Positions 24,001-33,292 of a stretch of DNA of 64,000 nucleotides are shown piece by piece. The DNA comes from Acanthaster planci (Eukaryota > Echinodermata > Asteroidea > Valvatida > Acanthasteridae): NCBI RefSeq assembly GCF_001949145.1, contig NW_019091357.1, positions 2,152,114-2,216,113 on the forward strand, written 5' to 3'. The first letter of the stretch is position 1; each line of letters begins with the position of its first letter. Made by a program: the position numbers and the translations under genes. Under the pieces are notes generated by a model. The model worked only from the letters and a program-made list of their open reading frames with translations, did no database searches and was not told the origin of the DNA.

Positions 24001-27000
24001 TTGAAAAATGACTTTTTTTGTATATATAACAAACATTAAGTAAGCTGGGGTTTGCTTGAATTATTTTTTAATACTCACAGACAGTTGGTACCGTAAGTAC
24101 ATACACAAGTACATGTATGTATGGCTATTATTTTCAGATGCCCAGGCAACCTATTGATTTCCAATTACCAAAGGTGCCAACTACATGTATTTCTGACAAG
24201 CAGGTCCGATTGGGAAGGATTCGAGGAAACAGTCTGCTAAAGGCAGCCTCCACTTGGTCAAAACACGGCGTCGTGCGCTGGGAGTGCAAGTAACAACGGA
24301 ATATTCAACAAGGCACTGATTTACTGTATTGGCCGGTGCAGCCTAATAGCACAACCAGCAGAGGGCGCTGTATTCACAAGAGACGACCTGCCAGAAAACC
24401 AGTCTCAAGTGTAGAATCTGGTCGGCTTACCTGAAAAGTTCTGAGCACGCCTCATGCGCTCAAGTTCACGAATAATAATGCACGTACACACTGCCAAAGA
24501 TCGTGCCCCATGCAGACTGTGGTCTTGGCAGTGTGAATGCACACCTATTCACGGTAATCTGAGGTACGTGTACAAGTATGTACATGTACATTTTTCGGGC
24601 AAGCCTGCCAGATTCTTCAAGACTGGTTTTCTAGCAGGTCGTTTCTTGTGAATATAGCGCCCTCTACTGGTGGTGCTTTTCGGCTGTGCTCTCCAGTTCA
24701 TGTCGCCTGCACGGTGCACCGGCCAAAACAGTAAAACCAGTCTTTGGGGCAACACTAACCAACCCAAAGCACTGAGGAGCCACGATTTAACGTTACCTCA
24801 ATCCACCTGCACTGACACTCTCTGACATACTTAATTAACTCCAAACCAACAATTACATGTACTTCATAATAAAAACCAGCTTTCTCATAATAACCAAAGG
24901 ATCTGATTACAAGTACCCTACACTTTCCAGCGTACGCCCGTGACAGGGCAAGCCGCCTCTGTGGTGCACAACTCTACAGAACCTGCACCATGATAAGTCT
25001 ACGCCATGACACAGAATACACACAAACAGGGGGTAACCCACGGCAGTTACTGTGACATGTAACATGCTTGCCTGAATTCCTCATTGCTTTTATTCCGTAT
25101 ACAATGTACATGTACATACTGTTACATGTAGGCAGATCTAATGCAAGCAGTACATTCATACTGTTCAGCGTATGTAGGTACAATGTACATGTATGAGCAC
25201 GTATGAGTCATCTGGGGTATTCCAAAAAAGGCATGGGTGAGATCATTTCTAATTCATTGTTCCAGTCTCATACAGGACAGATGGCAAAGCGACCTAATGT
25301 ACACGTCCAAAGTCAAACTGGCAGGAGCAGTTTACGCTGTGCAGTACATGTACATTATGCACACCTACATGTACATGTACACTACCGGTACATGTAGGTG
25401 TAGTCTTGTTTTCTTTGGGGAGAGGGGATGGGCTGGCATCAGTTACATGATACCTGAAGATTTACTGTGGCTGGAGTAACCCGAGCATTTCTGGGAATTC
25501 TACTGAATCATCCTTGAAAAATAATTACATGCACGGGTATGTATGTTCAGGAACACGTACACAAGTGCAGTGTACGGCACACACGTACACATGTACATGT
25601 TGAACAAGATAAGAAGAGCACAGCTAAGACAAGGACAATTTTAGGTCCCAAGTCTTTGTCTTCCATTACACGTACTGAAGATTTATATAAGATAACTATT
25701 ATAACAAGGTTATTTGTAAAGTCCCAAGGCTCTTGCTATAACCGTGGTCCACTGTACACTGTGCGTGTACCGGGTAAGTACCGTAAGTCAAGTGCAATGC
25801 AAAAGAAAACAGGAAATCTTCTCTTCTGTTTTCCTTTAAAGAGACTTAGATACCGTACGTGGACGACTTTGGCAAAACAGAACAAGCTCTGTTATCAGCC
25901 GATCTCAATCAACCAGTGCCAGGAACATGGGTGCATAATTTTACCCACAATCTCCCCGCGGCTTTTCCACACACACATGCACACGCTCGCACTCTTCCCG
26001 CTATAAAAATCGGTGCAGTATGCTTGGGTTTCTCATGCCCCGTCTCCCGGCCGCTGGGCTTGACACGGCCTGCATTTTCTTTAAGAAGCCGGGGCAGGAT
26101 GTATACACACAGGCACAAGAGGAGGTCAATGACAAGCAGGGAGGAAGAATGAAGGATGGAGCAGCCACCAGATGGAAAGATAGCCAAGAACGAAATCAGC
26201 AGGACAAATGTACAGTAGCAAATAGACAGTTGCACGTTGGACACATGTACACTTCTGTGCAGCTTAAGGCAACTAGGGGAAGAAATATCTGTTATTTCAG
26301 TGGGCGGAAGAAAACAATGAGGGACCAACGGGGGTATTTCCCGCTGAAATGTTTTGACCATGCTGTCGCTCACCCCCAAACTTTTTGGGCCATCCCTCTT
26401 TAAGGAGTGTTCTGGTCTTCCTGATTCGGTACGCACGCTTTCTGTGCATGATAGCTGGCTGACAAGCCCGGGCACTTTAGGAATGAATTCAACCCGTCAA
26501 CAAAAGAAAGCTTCAGAACAAATCAACGCTTGACATCAATCGAGGAACTTTGCTTTTGCAGTCATGTGAAATTATGAGCAAAGTGCACATTTCCAATGAA
26601 CAATACGTGTGCATACAGTCAAGTCTCCATCAGAAGAGCACTGTTGAAACAAGGTTCCTGTTATTACGAGAAAAAGTTCAGGTCTCAAGTCTTTGTTCTG
26701 CAGTGCTTTCCACTCCTGATAATACAAGGTTCCTGTTAAAACAGGGTAGTTTGTAAAGTCCCAAGGACCTCTTATTAACGAGGTTTGACTGTACCTATAG
26801 GTCGGGAACAATCAGCCGGCCTGCACGATCGGTGGACTCGACGATGAAATTTACAACTTGACTTCCTTTTTTTACAACAAACTTTCACGTCAGGGAATTA
26901 GAACGACAAGTTTGAGAAGCTCTTCTTTATACGTATAGTTGCAAAGTGTGGCTTCAATTTGTAAAGAGTGGCCTCCTCGGTTTCCAAACTACAGTACCCA

Positions 27001-30000
27001 TATGTAAAATTAATGAAAACGTGCACTATCCCTCTATACATAATGAACAGATGATCATTACCACGGTATGGTACATAGACATGTGTACATGTACATGAGT
27101 ACATATTGAAAATGTACAAGCATACACCCTGTTCACCATACAAGAGACACACAATGATGCAGTAGACAGCACAGGGGCACACAATTAATGTAAACAGGTA
27201 TTGTTCCCCAGTGTTGTGTGTACAATATACCAGTGTGTATGCATACAATAGGCTTCATTTTGAAGTACACTTTAAATGCGTACACTACACTAAGGCACTG
27301 CAACAAGATGAATATGGACACCTTTAACCCTCCTGTCTGCCCACATGCTGTTTTGCATTTTTACCACCTAGGGCAGCCAATGCACCCTCCACCAGAAAAA
27401 AAGGGGGGGAATTTCCCAGAACTGCATGCTGTTTATTTGCGCCAAAATAGCCTGGGATTTTACAATGACTGGAGGAAAAAAAATGGTTTCGTACACGAGG
27501 GCACACCATTGTAAAATTTGGCAAGGCTGTCTCAAGGCTATCTAATAAATTAATTCAACGGCCAATTGGCAGTTCCAAAGAACTGTAAATTGTGTAGAAT
27601 CACACTGCATCAGGTTTTTATAATTTGTAAGACTGTTTGAGGCCCGCTGTTAAGAGTTTAGCAGAGTTCTAGTGCATTAAATGGATGTTAAAGCTTAGCA
27701 CCTGGCAAAACTAACACAAAATAGCAAGCAAAGTCATTGTTTCTGTACATTTGTTGGAAATAAACCATCAGCATCCAACAAGGAAAAAGAATTACACAAT
27801 AAAAAAATTGTTGGCAAAACTAAGTCTGGTACATGTGAACGAGACAGTGGCATTCTCACTCCCAGAAACTTGAAGCCAAATGACCACAAAAAACTTTAAA
27901 AATACAAACAATAATAGGAGCTTGTGTGCTTCAGTCAGCAGTAAAAACAAAAACGGTTAATTTACTAAAACTGACAGCACATGACTAACAATTTACATGG
28001 CAGCAGCTGAAAAATGTGCGCAGCTATGCATGGGCAGATAAAAAATTTTTACTCTGAATTGCAGGCTGTTTGGGCCAATTAGCGAGTGATTTTCCACCTT
28101 TTAAACTAGGAGAACCAGTATCTAAACTGATGTTTAGGAGGGTTGCCATGGCAACATTAGGAGGTGGGAGAGCCATGAGAGGATGGGCTGACTCATCATT
28201 GGATTATTACCATCTTAAGATGACACTTTCAGGGTAAAGGAATGCACAGTAGAAACCAACCGTGAGCAGGATGATGATTTCAAACCCTCTGGGATCATCC
28301 GTCTATGTATGTTCCTATGAACGTATCAAGATCGTCTCTTCTCAAATCCCGAAGGAGGTTCTTGACAGTTTGATGTCCCTTTGGTCCCCGTTTTAAGCAA
28401 CCACCGAGCAGAAACTATGGTGGTTTACGGCAAATTTGGGCACTAAAGCATGAATCGGCAAGGAGCCGATCATGAGGCAATACATTCAGCAAAGCATTTC
28501 AGCCGGTAACCCATTTCTGTAGCTGAGCAAATTACATACATGTAACCCATTTCTGTAGCTAAGCAAATTACATACATGTAACCCATTTCTGTAGCTAAGC
28601 AAATTACATACATGCATTTTCAGGCTCAGCAAATTTGTATCCAATTTTTCAAGATTATGTAAACTTTGTGCCCAATTTTTCTTTACTTTCGGCATTAAAA
28701 GTATCAGAAATACAGTTAATTTTATATGAACAAAATGTATCATTTTCAAAATTAGACATAATTTCAAAGTTGGCTATGTCTTGATTCTAACTTAACGTGC
28801 AGCTTCTGTTCTATTGCTGTTGAATGTTATTAGCACACACTGACAAAGATCTGCATATTGTTCTGCACATGTGCAACACTGTTATCAACATAAAGTCAGT
28901 CTTCAAAGCGGGAAAGCTGTTGAAGGCATAATGTAGTCTCGCATGTGAATGTCACGGGCATGAAACTTGGCGAGTTGGAAGAGCCAGAGTCTGGTAACCA
29001 CAACGCACCTTCACACATCCCCAGAAGCTGTCGGCGTCAAGTCCATATACATGTAATTATAATGCAGCAGTGGACTGCGGTTCGCTTTACCTTGCCAGAA
29101 TAAGAATTTTCCGTTGGGTTAGGAAATAGCTTGTTAATGGAAACAGCAGGCACTCCGGGGGGGGGGGATTGGAGTTTTGGGGGAGAGGGCAGTGAGGGAT
29201 GAGGGAAAGCACACCGGTAAGTTTTTTTGTGAAGAATGTATTTAAATAAAAATGGTAACAAACTCAAAATTTACTCTTTTTAGCCAGGGCTGCCTCCCGT
29301 GCCTTCTTCCTACTGCGAGGTCTCCAGGATGCAAAAGACCATCGACTCCGCGATCGTTCCTTCATGACAATAACATGCAGTCAAGCAACAAGTAGGGAAT
29401 CCCCGATTTCTTTTTTAGGGTTTGCTCACTTTTTTTTTTTTTTGGAGGGGGGATATTTGGAAATTGGCAACGGACCAGCGTCGGCGTGGGTACAGTTCGT
29501 ACCAGACCTTGCACTTGGTGGACAATTGATAACTGGATCGGCCGATTTATTTTGGAGAACTTGGCTACGCTTCTGGAAAGAAAGAACAAATCCGGGAGGT
29601 TTCATGCAGTGGAAACCAAAATGATAAAACAAAGACAAAAGGAAAATTCAAAATCAAACTGGTGACAAGGGGTGAATGATGCAATTTAGGTGGCAACAAC
29701 AAATTTAATGTGACAAATCTTTCAACAATTTTGTCTTCCTCACGAGATCAGCCCAGAGCTCAACATTTTGTCCTGATAGTAAACCTCGTAAATCCTCCAA
29801 TGCTGTTGCCTTTTTGGGACAATAATGAACAGCAAGTGTATGCCCAATCCCCGTATCGGTGGCTTTCATCATGAATCTTAATAATTTAACTCCTTACATG
29901 TGCCCACAGTTTCAGTTTAAGGCCGTTTCCCAATACTCAATTTTGGCTCTGTCTCAGGCTTCAACTGTTTTTTTTACTGGCTGACTTTGAAGCTGTAAGT

Positions 30001-33000
30001 GCAGTAATCAGCCTAATTGTGCCACAGAACATCAAACAAGATGCAAGAAAGCCAAAAATTACAGTAATTCAATGTAATTCAAACGCTTCAGGCCCACAAT
30101 TGGGGATAGGATTTTGGAACGAAGCCTGAGACGGAGACGAAGCAGAGTATTGGAAAAACGGCCTAAGATTACACAGTATCCATCCAATCTTTAGAAAGGC
30201 TTGGTTGGGCTTATTGGGCTACATGGAGCAATTGGCTAAAGTAATGCAGTGGATTGGGTACAGTTCCAAACTGCACTCTTGAGGATTTTAAGTGCTTTTT
30301 AGGCCCCGTGTGCCAGTGAGTGACATAACGGTTGCCGCAAGCAGTGGTTGGTTTGGAGGATTTAGAAGATTTCTACAAGTGCAATGTACATGTACATGTA
30401 AATGCAAAAGATAACTGAGGAGATTATCTGCATACATGTACACAAGTTCATGAATACATACATTCAGAACCTGCTCCAACAGTAATACACCTGCGACTGA
30501 TATATGTACATTCCAACTTTGTCCGGGGGGGAGGGGATGTGAAGGGCCCAACTTTTGGCATGCCCATCTTGGGTTGGAAAAAACTGCTCAGTAAGCGCAC
30601 AGAGAAAGGACAATCAGTGTCCTGAAATTGCACTGGAAATACCAGATGTAGTGGTAAGTGAAAATAGCTAAACAAACCTAACTGTATTTATACTTTTGGG
30701 GGAAAAAAACCCCGATCCATTACAAAAAGAAACCAGGACAGGAGGGGAGAAAAATCCAAATCAGTTGAATGTGTAATGACATTAGTAATACTGGTACATG
30801 TACATAAAACAGCAATTTTGCTACCCCAGTCAAAACATCTAAACATTCAACCAAAAAAAAAACCTTTCTAAAAATCGACAACGGCCCAGTTCTCTCATTT
30901 TATTAAACTGCGCTCTTTTTTGAAGTAAATTCTAGCTGATAACCCAAGCTGGGCACCGGACCAAGTTGCAGCAGGGGACAAAGTTGGGATGAAATGTACA
31001 TGTACCTACCTACAGATGAAAGTGTTCGCGTGAAAGCAAACTGTGCAACAAGACCAAATTGTGTAGTTTCGTAAAATAAAACCACCACATAAAAATTCTA
31101 TTCCATTTATAGCCAAATGCTTCTGTTGTATGCTCCATGGGCATTCATTCAGGAAATTAAAGAACTAAACCAAAGAAGCTTGACAGAAAAAAGGTGAGGA
31201 AATGGTCAGTCATTTTGTTGGAATAAAAATAAACACAGGATGTGACAAAATACTACCTGTACGCTGTAAACAAGATGGCAATGACTCGGTGAAATGCGTG
31301 GATCACACAACTTACATACATATACGTATTCATAACCTATTACTGTAGAAAGCTTAAAAACTCAACTATACACGTAATTACATAAAGTAAGGTAACCAGC
31401 ACATATTTAGCAGTGTTCTAATCTGCTTGTCTGCACATTTTTGCCGTAATTTGTGAATTCCTGTTCTGCATGTACGTGGAAATCAGCATGCAGGCTATGA
31501 CTTGCATGTACAAGAAAATTCACGAAAAAGAGATTTCTGTTTTCGAATAAAAATCAATTTTAACGCCAGTACAATGTAAAATTTGGCGCCTATAAAAGAG
31601 AATAAGAATTCTCTGAAAAAAACAAAACAAAACAAGTGGTGCTCTATTGTTCCCCATACCCCATTGTTTCCTCTGCAAGCTCGCTCACCTGGCTTTTCCA
31701 TTTCATGAAGTAATGTAATTTGGGGCAAGGAAGTACCGGTGCAGGCAGAAATTTACAACCTATGGGGAAGCCACGGTCTCCTGCACTGTGATTTGTGTCA
31801 CACTTTACACGTATGTGCCAAACACAGGGGTCATATGCTACATTATCAAGTGCTGCGTTACATTTTACATATATATGATTTTGATATGTCCAAATTGGAT
31901 ATAGTCAACAGCCCTCTGAGTGACATAGCAAGGGGCGTGGAACCCATCGTTTTCCGTTTAAAAAAAAACGTACACTTTCTGTTTGAGATTTTCTTTCACT
32001 TCACTTCAACTACATGTACTGGAAGCATATATCCGAAAATGTAGCCAAACGTTTTTTTAATCAATCAAACTGTCAAGAGGTACATGTCAGCTGAACCATC
32101 TGTTATTCACAATTTTTTCCTAAACGATTTTCTGAAAAATTATAAACAAACTACCTCATGAAAATGAGTTGTCCAGTATGCCTGAGACACTTTGGATTTG
32201 TAAATTGTTCAACTGTTGACATGTTATCCATGAACAGGTATATCTCTTTTGTAATACACAGATGGAGTTCAAAATAACTGGCCGCAGACTCTCCAGATCT
32301 CTTTGTAGACTGTAAATGTACGTGTATGGTACTGTACACAGATATGTGCATGATGGCAGGTAGACACACTGATTACATGCCATGAAAGTGTTCAATGTGA
32401 AAAATTGATTTGTAGTTGTTGCAAGTTTGTCTTTCAACTTGTTTTCAATTTATGAGCGTGGGTATTAAAATAGAAATCGCCCCACTGACAATGAATAACA
32501 AGTTCTACACGAAGCTCAGTCATTTTGACAAAACAGAGAAATGCTTTAACATCTGAGAAGCATGCACGAACAATACATATTCAATGATATTGCAAGTAGT
32601 AACCATTTTGAGTGGATCATAAAAGTATGCTTGAGCAAATCTGTAAACAATGGAAAATACTAAAGGTCACACTTGGGCCAAACAGAGTTCTATTTCCTCG
32701 AAAGTCCAATTTCCGCACACATGTACATTTGGACACCTGTACATGGATACACGCTTCGTAAATCACATTTTTTGGCAAATACCATACCACTTCTGTTACA
32801 TCATATCTTAAAACATTGTCGACTTCTCGATGTCAAAACTGTTTGGACTTACAAGCTCTCCTGACTAGAAACCCTGCCGGAAGACGTTGGCGAATATCAG
32901 CATCACCAGCAGACACACAAGACACCCTTTTAGGAGCTAAATCCATAATTCAAATCGCTGAATTTTGGCAATGTTTTGGTCTCGTGTTTTTGACACAAGC

Positions 33001-33292
33001 TAAACCGTAACGACTGCCAAGCACAAGCTAACCCCGGAAGGATGCAGGAACCGGTCCAAGACAGTCCATAAAATTAGGGGTTCTCCTAAAATATCCACTT
33101 TCCAATTCCATGAACAGCAAAACCAAATGAATAACTTAATCCTGAATAAAACGATCAGTTACATTTCTAATACATTACAAATGAATAATATCACAAACAT
33201 AAAACAGAAAATGAGGACTACTGGGATATTTTTATGAACCTATCTACACCGAAACCAGAAGTCTTACCTGTTTTAAGAATGGTATCGTCCAT
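3077..33292 (-). CDS. phosphatase and actin regulator (PHACTR family), 12 coding exons
   Basis: Coding exons on the minus strand, in transcript order: 33268-33292, 18177-18353, 17313-17390, 7575-7850, 7313-7403, 6834-7006, 6046-6202, 5377-5432, 4821-4885, 4429-4566, 3664-3740 and 3077-3092. All joins use GT-AG sites, the phases agree, and the sum is exactly 443 codons (442 residues plus stop). Domains: basic [10 protein letters not shown] patch at residues 49-58, a Pro-rich segment at about 110-185, an acidic stretch at about 240-272, three RPEL actin-binding motifs at about 277-383, and a C-terminus ending RFHRP. In the family, PHACTR proteins bind G-actin through RPEL motifs and PP1 through the C-terminus (RVxF-like IIKF here, then Trp404), linking actin state to phosphatase targeting in cytoplasm and nucleus. 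It is shorter than the vertebrate proteins (about 550-700 residues as I recall). The N-terminal RPEL that normally follows KPWKW is not seen. The family call is very secure; the first exon is less so. Confidence 0.9.
3664..3740 (-). CDS. PHACTR coding exon 11
   Basis: This exon encodes [15 protein letters not shown] and onward to KKYT, then two bases of an Arg codon. It closely follows the family pattern AAIRKELNEFKS-EMEVHE, the PP1-contacting C-terminal helix. The acceptor is CCACCTCAG and the donor GTGAGG. The 571-base intron that follows (3093-3663) holds only chance frames, including an unsupported plus-strand frame at 3364-3714. Confidence 0.93.
4429..4566 (-). CDS. PHACTR coding exon 10 (last RPEL motif, PP1-binding start)
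   Basis: It encodes 46 residues beginning [18 protein letters not shown] and ending [11 protein letters not shown]. It holds the last RPEL motif (RPTVEEL), the RVxF-like IIKF used for PP1 docking in the family, and the Trp of KPW. The acceptor is TTTCTTTGCAG and the donor GTAAAC; both ends are phase 0. This is the strongest single piece of evidence for the family. The 688-base intron to exon 11 (3741-4428) shows nothing else. Confidence 0.95.
4821..4885 (-). CDS. PHACTR coding exon 9 (linker helix)
   Basis: It encodes [20 protein letters not shown] plus Lys, the charged helix linking two RPEL motifs, matching the family EERREIKRRLTRK segment in position and character. The acceptor is CCCGCAG and the donor GTCAGT. 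The first codon is shared with exon 8 and gives Ala. Confidence 0.9.
5377..5432 (-). CDS. PHACTR coding exon 8 (middle RPEL motif)
   Basis: It encodes [18 protein letters not shown], an almost canonical RPEL motif ([12 protein letters not shown]). The acceptor is TTTTTCAG and the donor GTAAGG. The first base completes an Arg codon from exon 7. The 491-base intron to exon 9 has no other recognisable content. Confidence 0.93.
6046..6202 (-). CDS. PHACTR coding exon 7 (first of the C-terminal RPEL motifs)
   Basis: It encodes [20 protein letters not shown] and continues [20 protein letters not shown] to KLV. This matches the family RRDSLAIKLxNRPS-xELEEKNILP segment, a G-actin-binding RPEL. The acceptor is CCCAACAG and the donor GTAAGG. 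Phase is 2 at both ends. Confidence 0.93.
6834..7006 (-). CDS. PHACTR coding exon 6 (acidic region)
   Basis: It encodes [20 protein letters not shown] and continues into a strongly acidic run ([20 protein letters not shown], then DSDSDDDYN). Vertebrate PHACTRs also have an acidic stretch just before the C-terminal RPEL array. The acceptor is ATTTTAACAG and the donor GTGAGT. An overlapping frame rich in Thr was rejected because it breaks phase with both neighbours. Confidence 0.85.
7230..7310 (-). repeat. tRNA-derived SINE-like fragment
   Basis: Within a PHACTR intron, the minus strand carries GGGTTCAAATCCCGCC, a near-perfect RNA polymerase III B box, about 45 bases into a tRNA-like segment. 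It is followed by a T-rich tail, the usual architecture of a tRNA-SINE. Boundaries are approximate. Confidence 0.45.
7313..7403 (-). CDS. PHACTR coding exon 5
   Basis: It encodes [20 protein letters not shown] and onward to AVGF, low-conservation linker sequence. Phase is 1 at the start and 2 at the end, exactly what exons 4 and 6 require, with strong sites (acceptor CCCGCCAG, donor GTGAGG). A second open frame ([20 protein letters not shown] and on) exists in the same segment but would break phase downstream. Confidence 0.75.
7575..7850 (-). CDS. PHACTR coding exon 4 (Pro-rich region)
   Basis: It encodes 92 residues, starting [20 protein letters not shown]. The Pro-rich core reads [20 protein letters not shown], with class-type PxxP motifs like the Pro-rich middle of other PHACTRs. 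The acceptor is CATGTACAG and the donor GTAAGA. An in-frame ATG lies two bases inside the exon, so a shorter isoform lacking the KPWKW module could start here, but nothing in the sequence proves that. Confidence 0.85.
8337..8394. repeat. 16-bp tandem repeat, about 3.6 copies
   Basis: Consecutive units of the form GGCAATGACAAACACT / GGTAATGACAAACATT / AGCAATGACCAACATT / GGCAATGACA. A minisatellite-like repeat with a few substitutions, inside a PHACTR intron. Confidence 0.8.
9439..9628 (+). mobile_element. TTAA-bounded MITE, family A copy 1
   Basis: A 190-bp element bounded by TTAA on both sides. The left end is TTAACCCCTTCACGGCGGG and the right end, reverse-complemented, is TTAACCCCTTTGCTACGG. 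TTAA target sites with termini starting CCC are the hallmark of piggyBac-type elements; with no room for a transposase this would be a non-autonomous derivative. A second, oppositely oriented copy lies at 50938-51142. Confidence 0.6.
11208..11528. mobile_element. TTAA-bounded MITE, family B
   Basis: The left end is TTAACCCTAACAG and the right end CTGTTAGGGTTAA, a perfect 13-bp terminal inverted repeat that includes the TTAA. The interior (about 295 bp) has internal complementarity but no coding frame. The termini and TTAA bounds suggest a piggyBac-type non-autonomous element. Confidence 0.6.
13875..13983 (-). repeat. solo arm of the foldback family at 39477-39838
   Basis: The plus-strand sequence here closely matches the reverse complement of the right arm of the foldback at 39477-39838: a shared GAGTTAAATTTGAA start, CTGAGTTATCTGATTGCACA in the middle, and a similar CACTGTTG end. 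A dispersed repeat copy lacking its partner arm. Confidence 0.6.
14011..14268. mobile_element. inverted-repeat element, 12-bp termini
   Basis: It is bounded by GGGTAATTCCAG and its reverse complement CTGGAATTACCC. The 258-bp interior has no coding content. It lies immediately beside the solo foldback arm, so it may be a nested or adjacent insertion. Class not recognised. Confidence 0.4.
16742..16790. promoter_or_regulatory. CRE / E-box cluster in intron
   Basis: A perfect CACGTG E-box (16764-16769) overlaps a perfect palindromic CRE TGACGTCA (16768-16775), and a half-match TGATGACGT lies just upstream. This density is unusual for intronic DNA and could mark an enhancer or an internal promoter. 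No transcript evidence is visible. Confidence 0.3.
17213..17278. repeat. polypurine tract
   Basis: About 65 bases almost entirely A and G on the plus strand (GGAGAGAGGAGGGAGAGAGA and onward, then G-rich). It lies just downstream of PHACTR exon 3. Low-complexity DNA that can form triplex or G-rich structures. Confidence 0.7.
17313..17390 (-). CDS. PHACTR coding exon 3
   Basis: It encodes [20 protein letters not shown] then TPAAP, a Ser/Pro-rich linker. Both ends are phase 1, agreeing with exons 2 and 4. The acceptor is CACTTTCAG and the donor GTAAGC. In vertebrate PHACTRs the N-terminal RPEL motif would be expected around here; this exon does not contain it. Confidence 0.7.
17522..17865. mobile_element. 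TTAA-bounded MITE, family C
   Basis: The left end is TTAACCCTCCTTTGG and the right end, reverse-complemented, is TTAACCCTCCTATGC. This gives 11 matching terminal bases including the TTAA, then mostly diverged sequence. The 344-bp element sits in PHACTR intron 2. The termini are of the same general type as families A and B (TTAA plus CCCT/CCCC). TTAACCCTCCTGTCTGCC at 27323 may be a lone end of a related copy. Confidence 0.55.
18177..18353 (-). CDS. PHACTR coding exon 2 (KPWKW basic module)
   Basis: It encodes [20 protein letters not shown] and then [20 protein letters not shown] followed by WKRKKK. The FKPWKWxKKK motif is diagnostic of the PHACTR N-terminus, a basic patch linked in the family to nuclear import and membrane association. 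The acceptor is CCGCCAG and the donor GTAAGA. Phase is 1 at both ends. Confidence 0.93.
23266..23321. repeat. TACATG hexamer tract
   Basis: An almost uninterrupted array of the self-complementary unit TACATG, e.g. ACATGTACATGTACAGGTAC. It is one of the densest of dozens of such tracts in the window. Each array is palindromic throughout, so it could extrude as a hairpin. Confidence 0.85.
24320..24735. mobile_element. foldback element with roughly 100-bp arms
   Basis: The outer ends TTTACTGTATTGGCCGGTGC and, reversed, TTTACTGTTTTGGCCGGTGC match. Further in, 24355-24433 pairs with 24594-24670 (shared AGAGGGCGCT, ATTCACAAGA, CGACCTGC and GAAAACCAGTCT blocks). The short central spacer contains TACATG units. 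There is no coding capacity. A non-autonomous DNA element of unrecognised family. Confidence 0.65.
25342..25398. repeat. TACATG hexamer tract
   Basis: Repeated CAGTACATGTACATTATGCA, CTACATGTACATGTACAC and CCGGTACATGTAGG units within PHACTR intron 1. Confidence 0.75.
25610..25757 (+). repeat. diverged copy of the 26614-26793 element
   Basis: It shares in order AGAAGAGCAC, GTCCCAAGTCTTTGT, ACAAGGTTATTTGT and AAAGTCCCAAGG with the element at 26614-26793, about 1 kb away in the same orientation. Its ends are degraded. Confidence 0.55.
26614..26793 (+). mobile_element. Tc1/mariner-like MITE (180 bp)
   Basis: The left end is TACAGTCAAGTCTCC and the right end, reverse-complemented, is TACAGTCAAACCTCG. 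TA followed by CAGTCAA is typical of Tc1/mariner-group termini. It contains internal direct repeats of ACAAGGTTCCTGTTA. No transposase is present. Confidence 0.55.
28506..28613. repeat. 36-bp tandem repeat, 3 copies
   Basis: Three near-identical 36-bp units (each GTAACCCATTTCTGTAGCTA, then AGCAAATTACATACAT) differing by one base. Because 36 is divisible by three, the minus strand shows a repeated 12-residue peptide, which should not be read as coding. Confidence 0.9.
29275..29365 (-). CDS. candidate alternative first coding exon of PHACTR
   Basis: A minus-strand ATG opens [20 protein letters not shown], then [10 protein letters not shown], 30 codons plus one base, ending at a fair donor (A|GTAAAT) in phase 1, the phase exon 2 needs. 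Joining would give LAKKS-STDDIQ. If unspliced it is a 33-residue basic ORF ending KKSKF. Family members do use alternative N-termini, but there is no homology to anchor this one. Confidence 0.3.
29917..30166. mobile_element. inverted-repeat element with about 45-bp arms
   Basis: The left end reads TTAAGGCCGTTTCCCAATAC and continues to CTCAGGCTTC. The right end, reverse-complemented, reads TTAGGCCGTTTTTCCAATAC and continues to CTCAGGCTTCG. The arms are about 80% identical by eye, with about 160 bp between. It is non-coding; the superfamily is uncertain. Confidence 0.6.
33268..33292 (-). CDS. PHACTR coding exon 1 (likely start)
   Basis: It encodes MDDTILKT plus one base, with a strong donor (ACAG|GTAAGA) in phase 1, which completes Gly at the start of exon 2. 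An acidic short N-terminus is usual for PHACTR proteins. An upstream overlapping ATG at 33297-33299 opens an 8-codon frame (MSDGRYHS) that ends before the donor and may dampen translation. I prefer this start because it sits beside a plausible promoter, but it is inferred from splice phase alone. Confidence 0.55.

Larger units (their letters stand above)
18354..33267 (-). other. PHACTR intron 1 (14.9 kb)
   Basis: It holds dense TACATG hexamer tracts (about 19.4, 19.7, 21.2-21.4, 23.0-23.4, 25.1-25.4 kb), a long-armed foldback at 24320-24735, Tc1/mariner-like copies at 25610-25757 and 26614-26793, a 36-bp tandem repeat at 28506, a candidate alternative first exon at 29275-29365, and an inverted-repeat element at 29917-30166. 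The open frames here of up to 188 codons (for example 25909-26475 minus and 20864-21334 minus) have no family or splice support. Confidence 0.7.

Noticed and set aside
25909-26475. 188-codon minus-strand ORF and overlapping plus ORFs
   Set aside because: Several frames are open together in the same stretch and none shows a family motif; lies in PHACTR intron 1.
28486-28767. ORF with repeated 12-residue peptide
   Set aside because: Artefact of a 36-bp tandem repeat in non-coding DNA.
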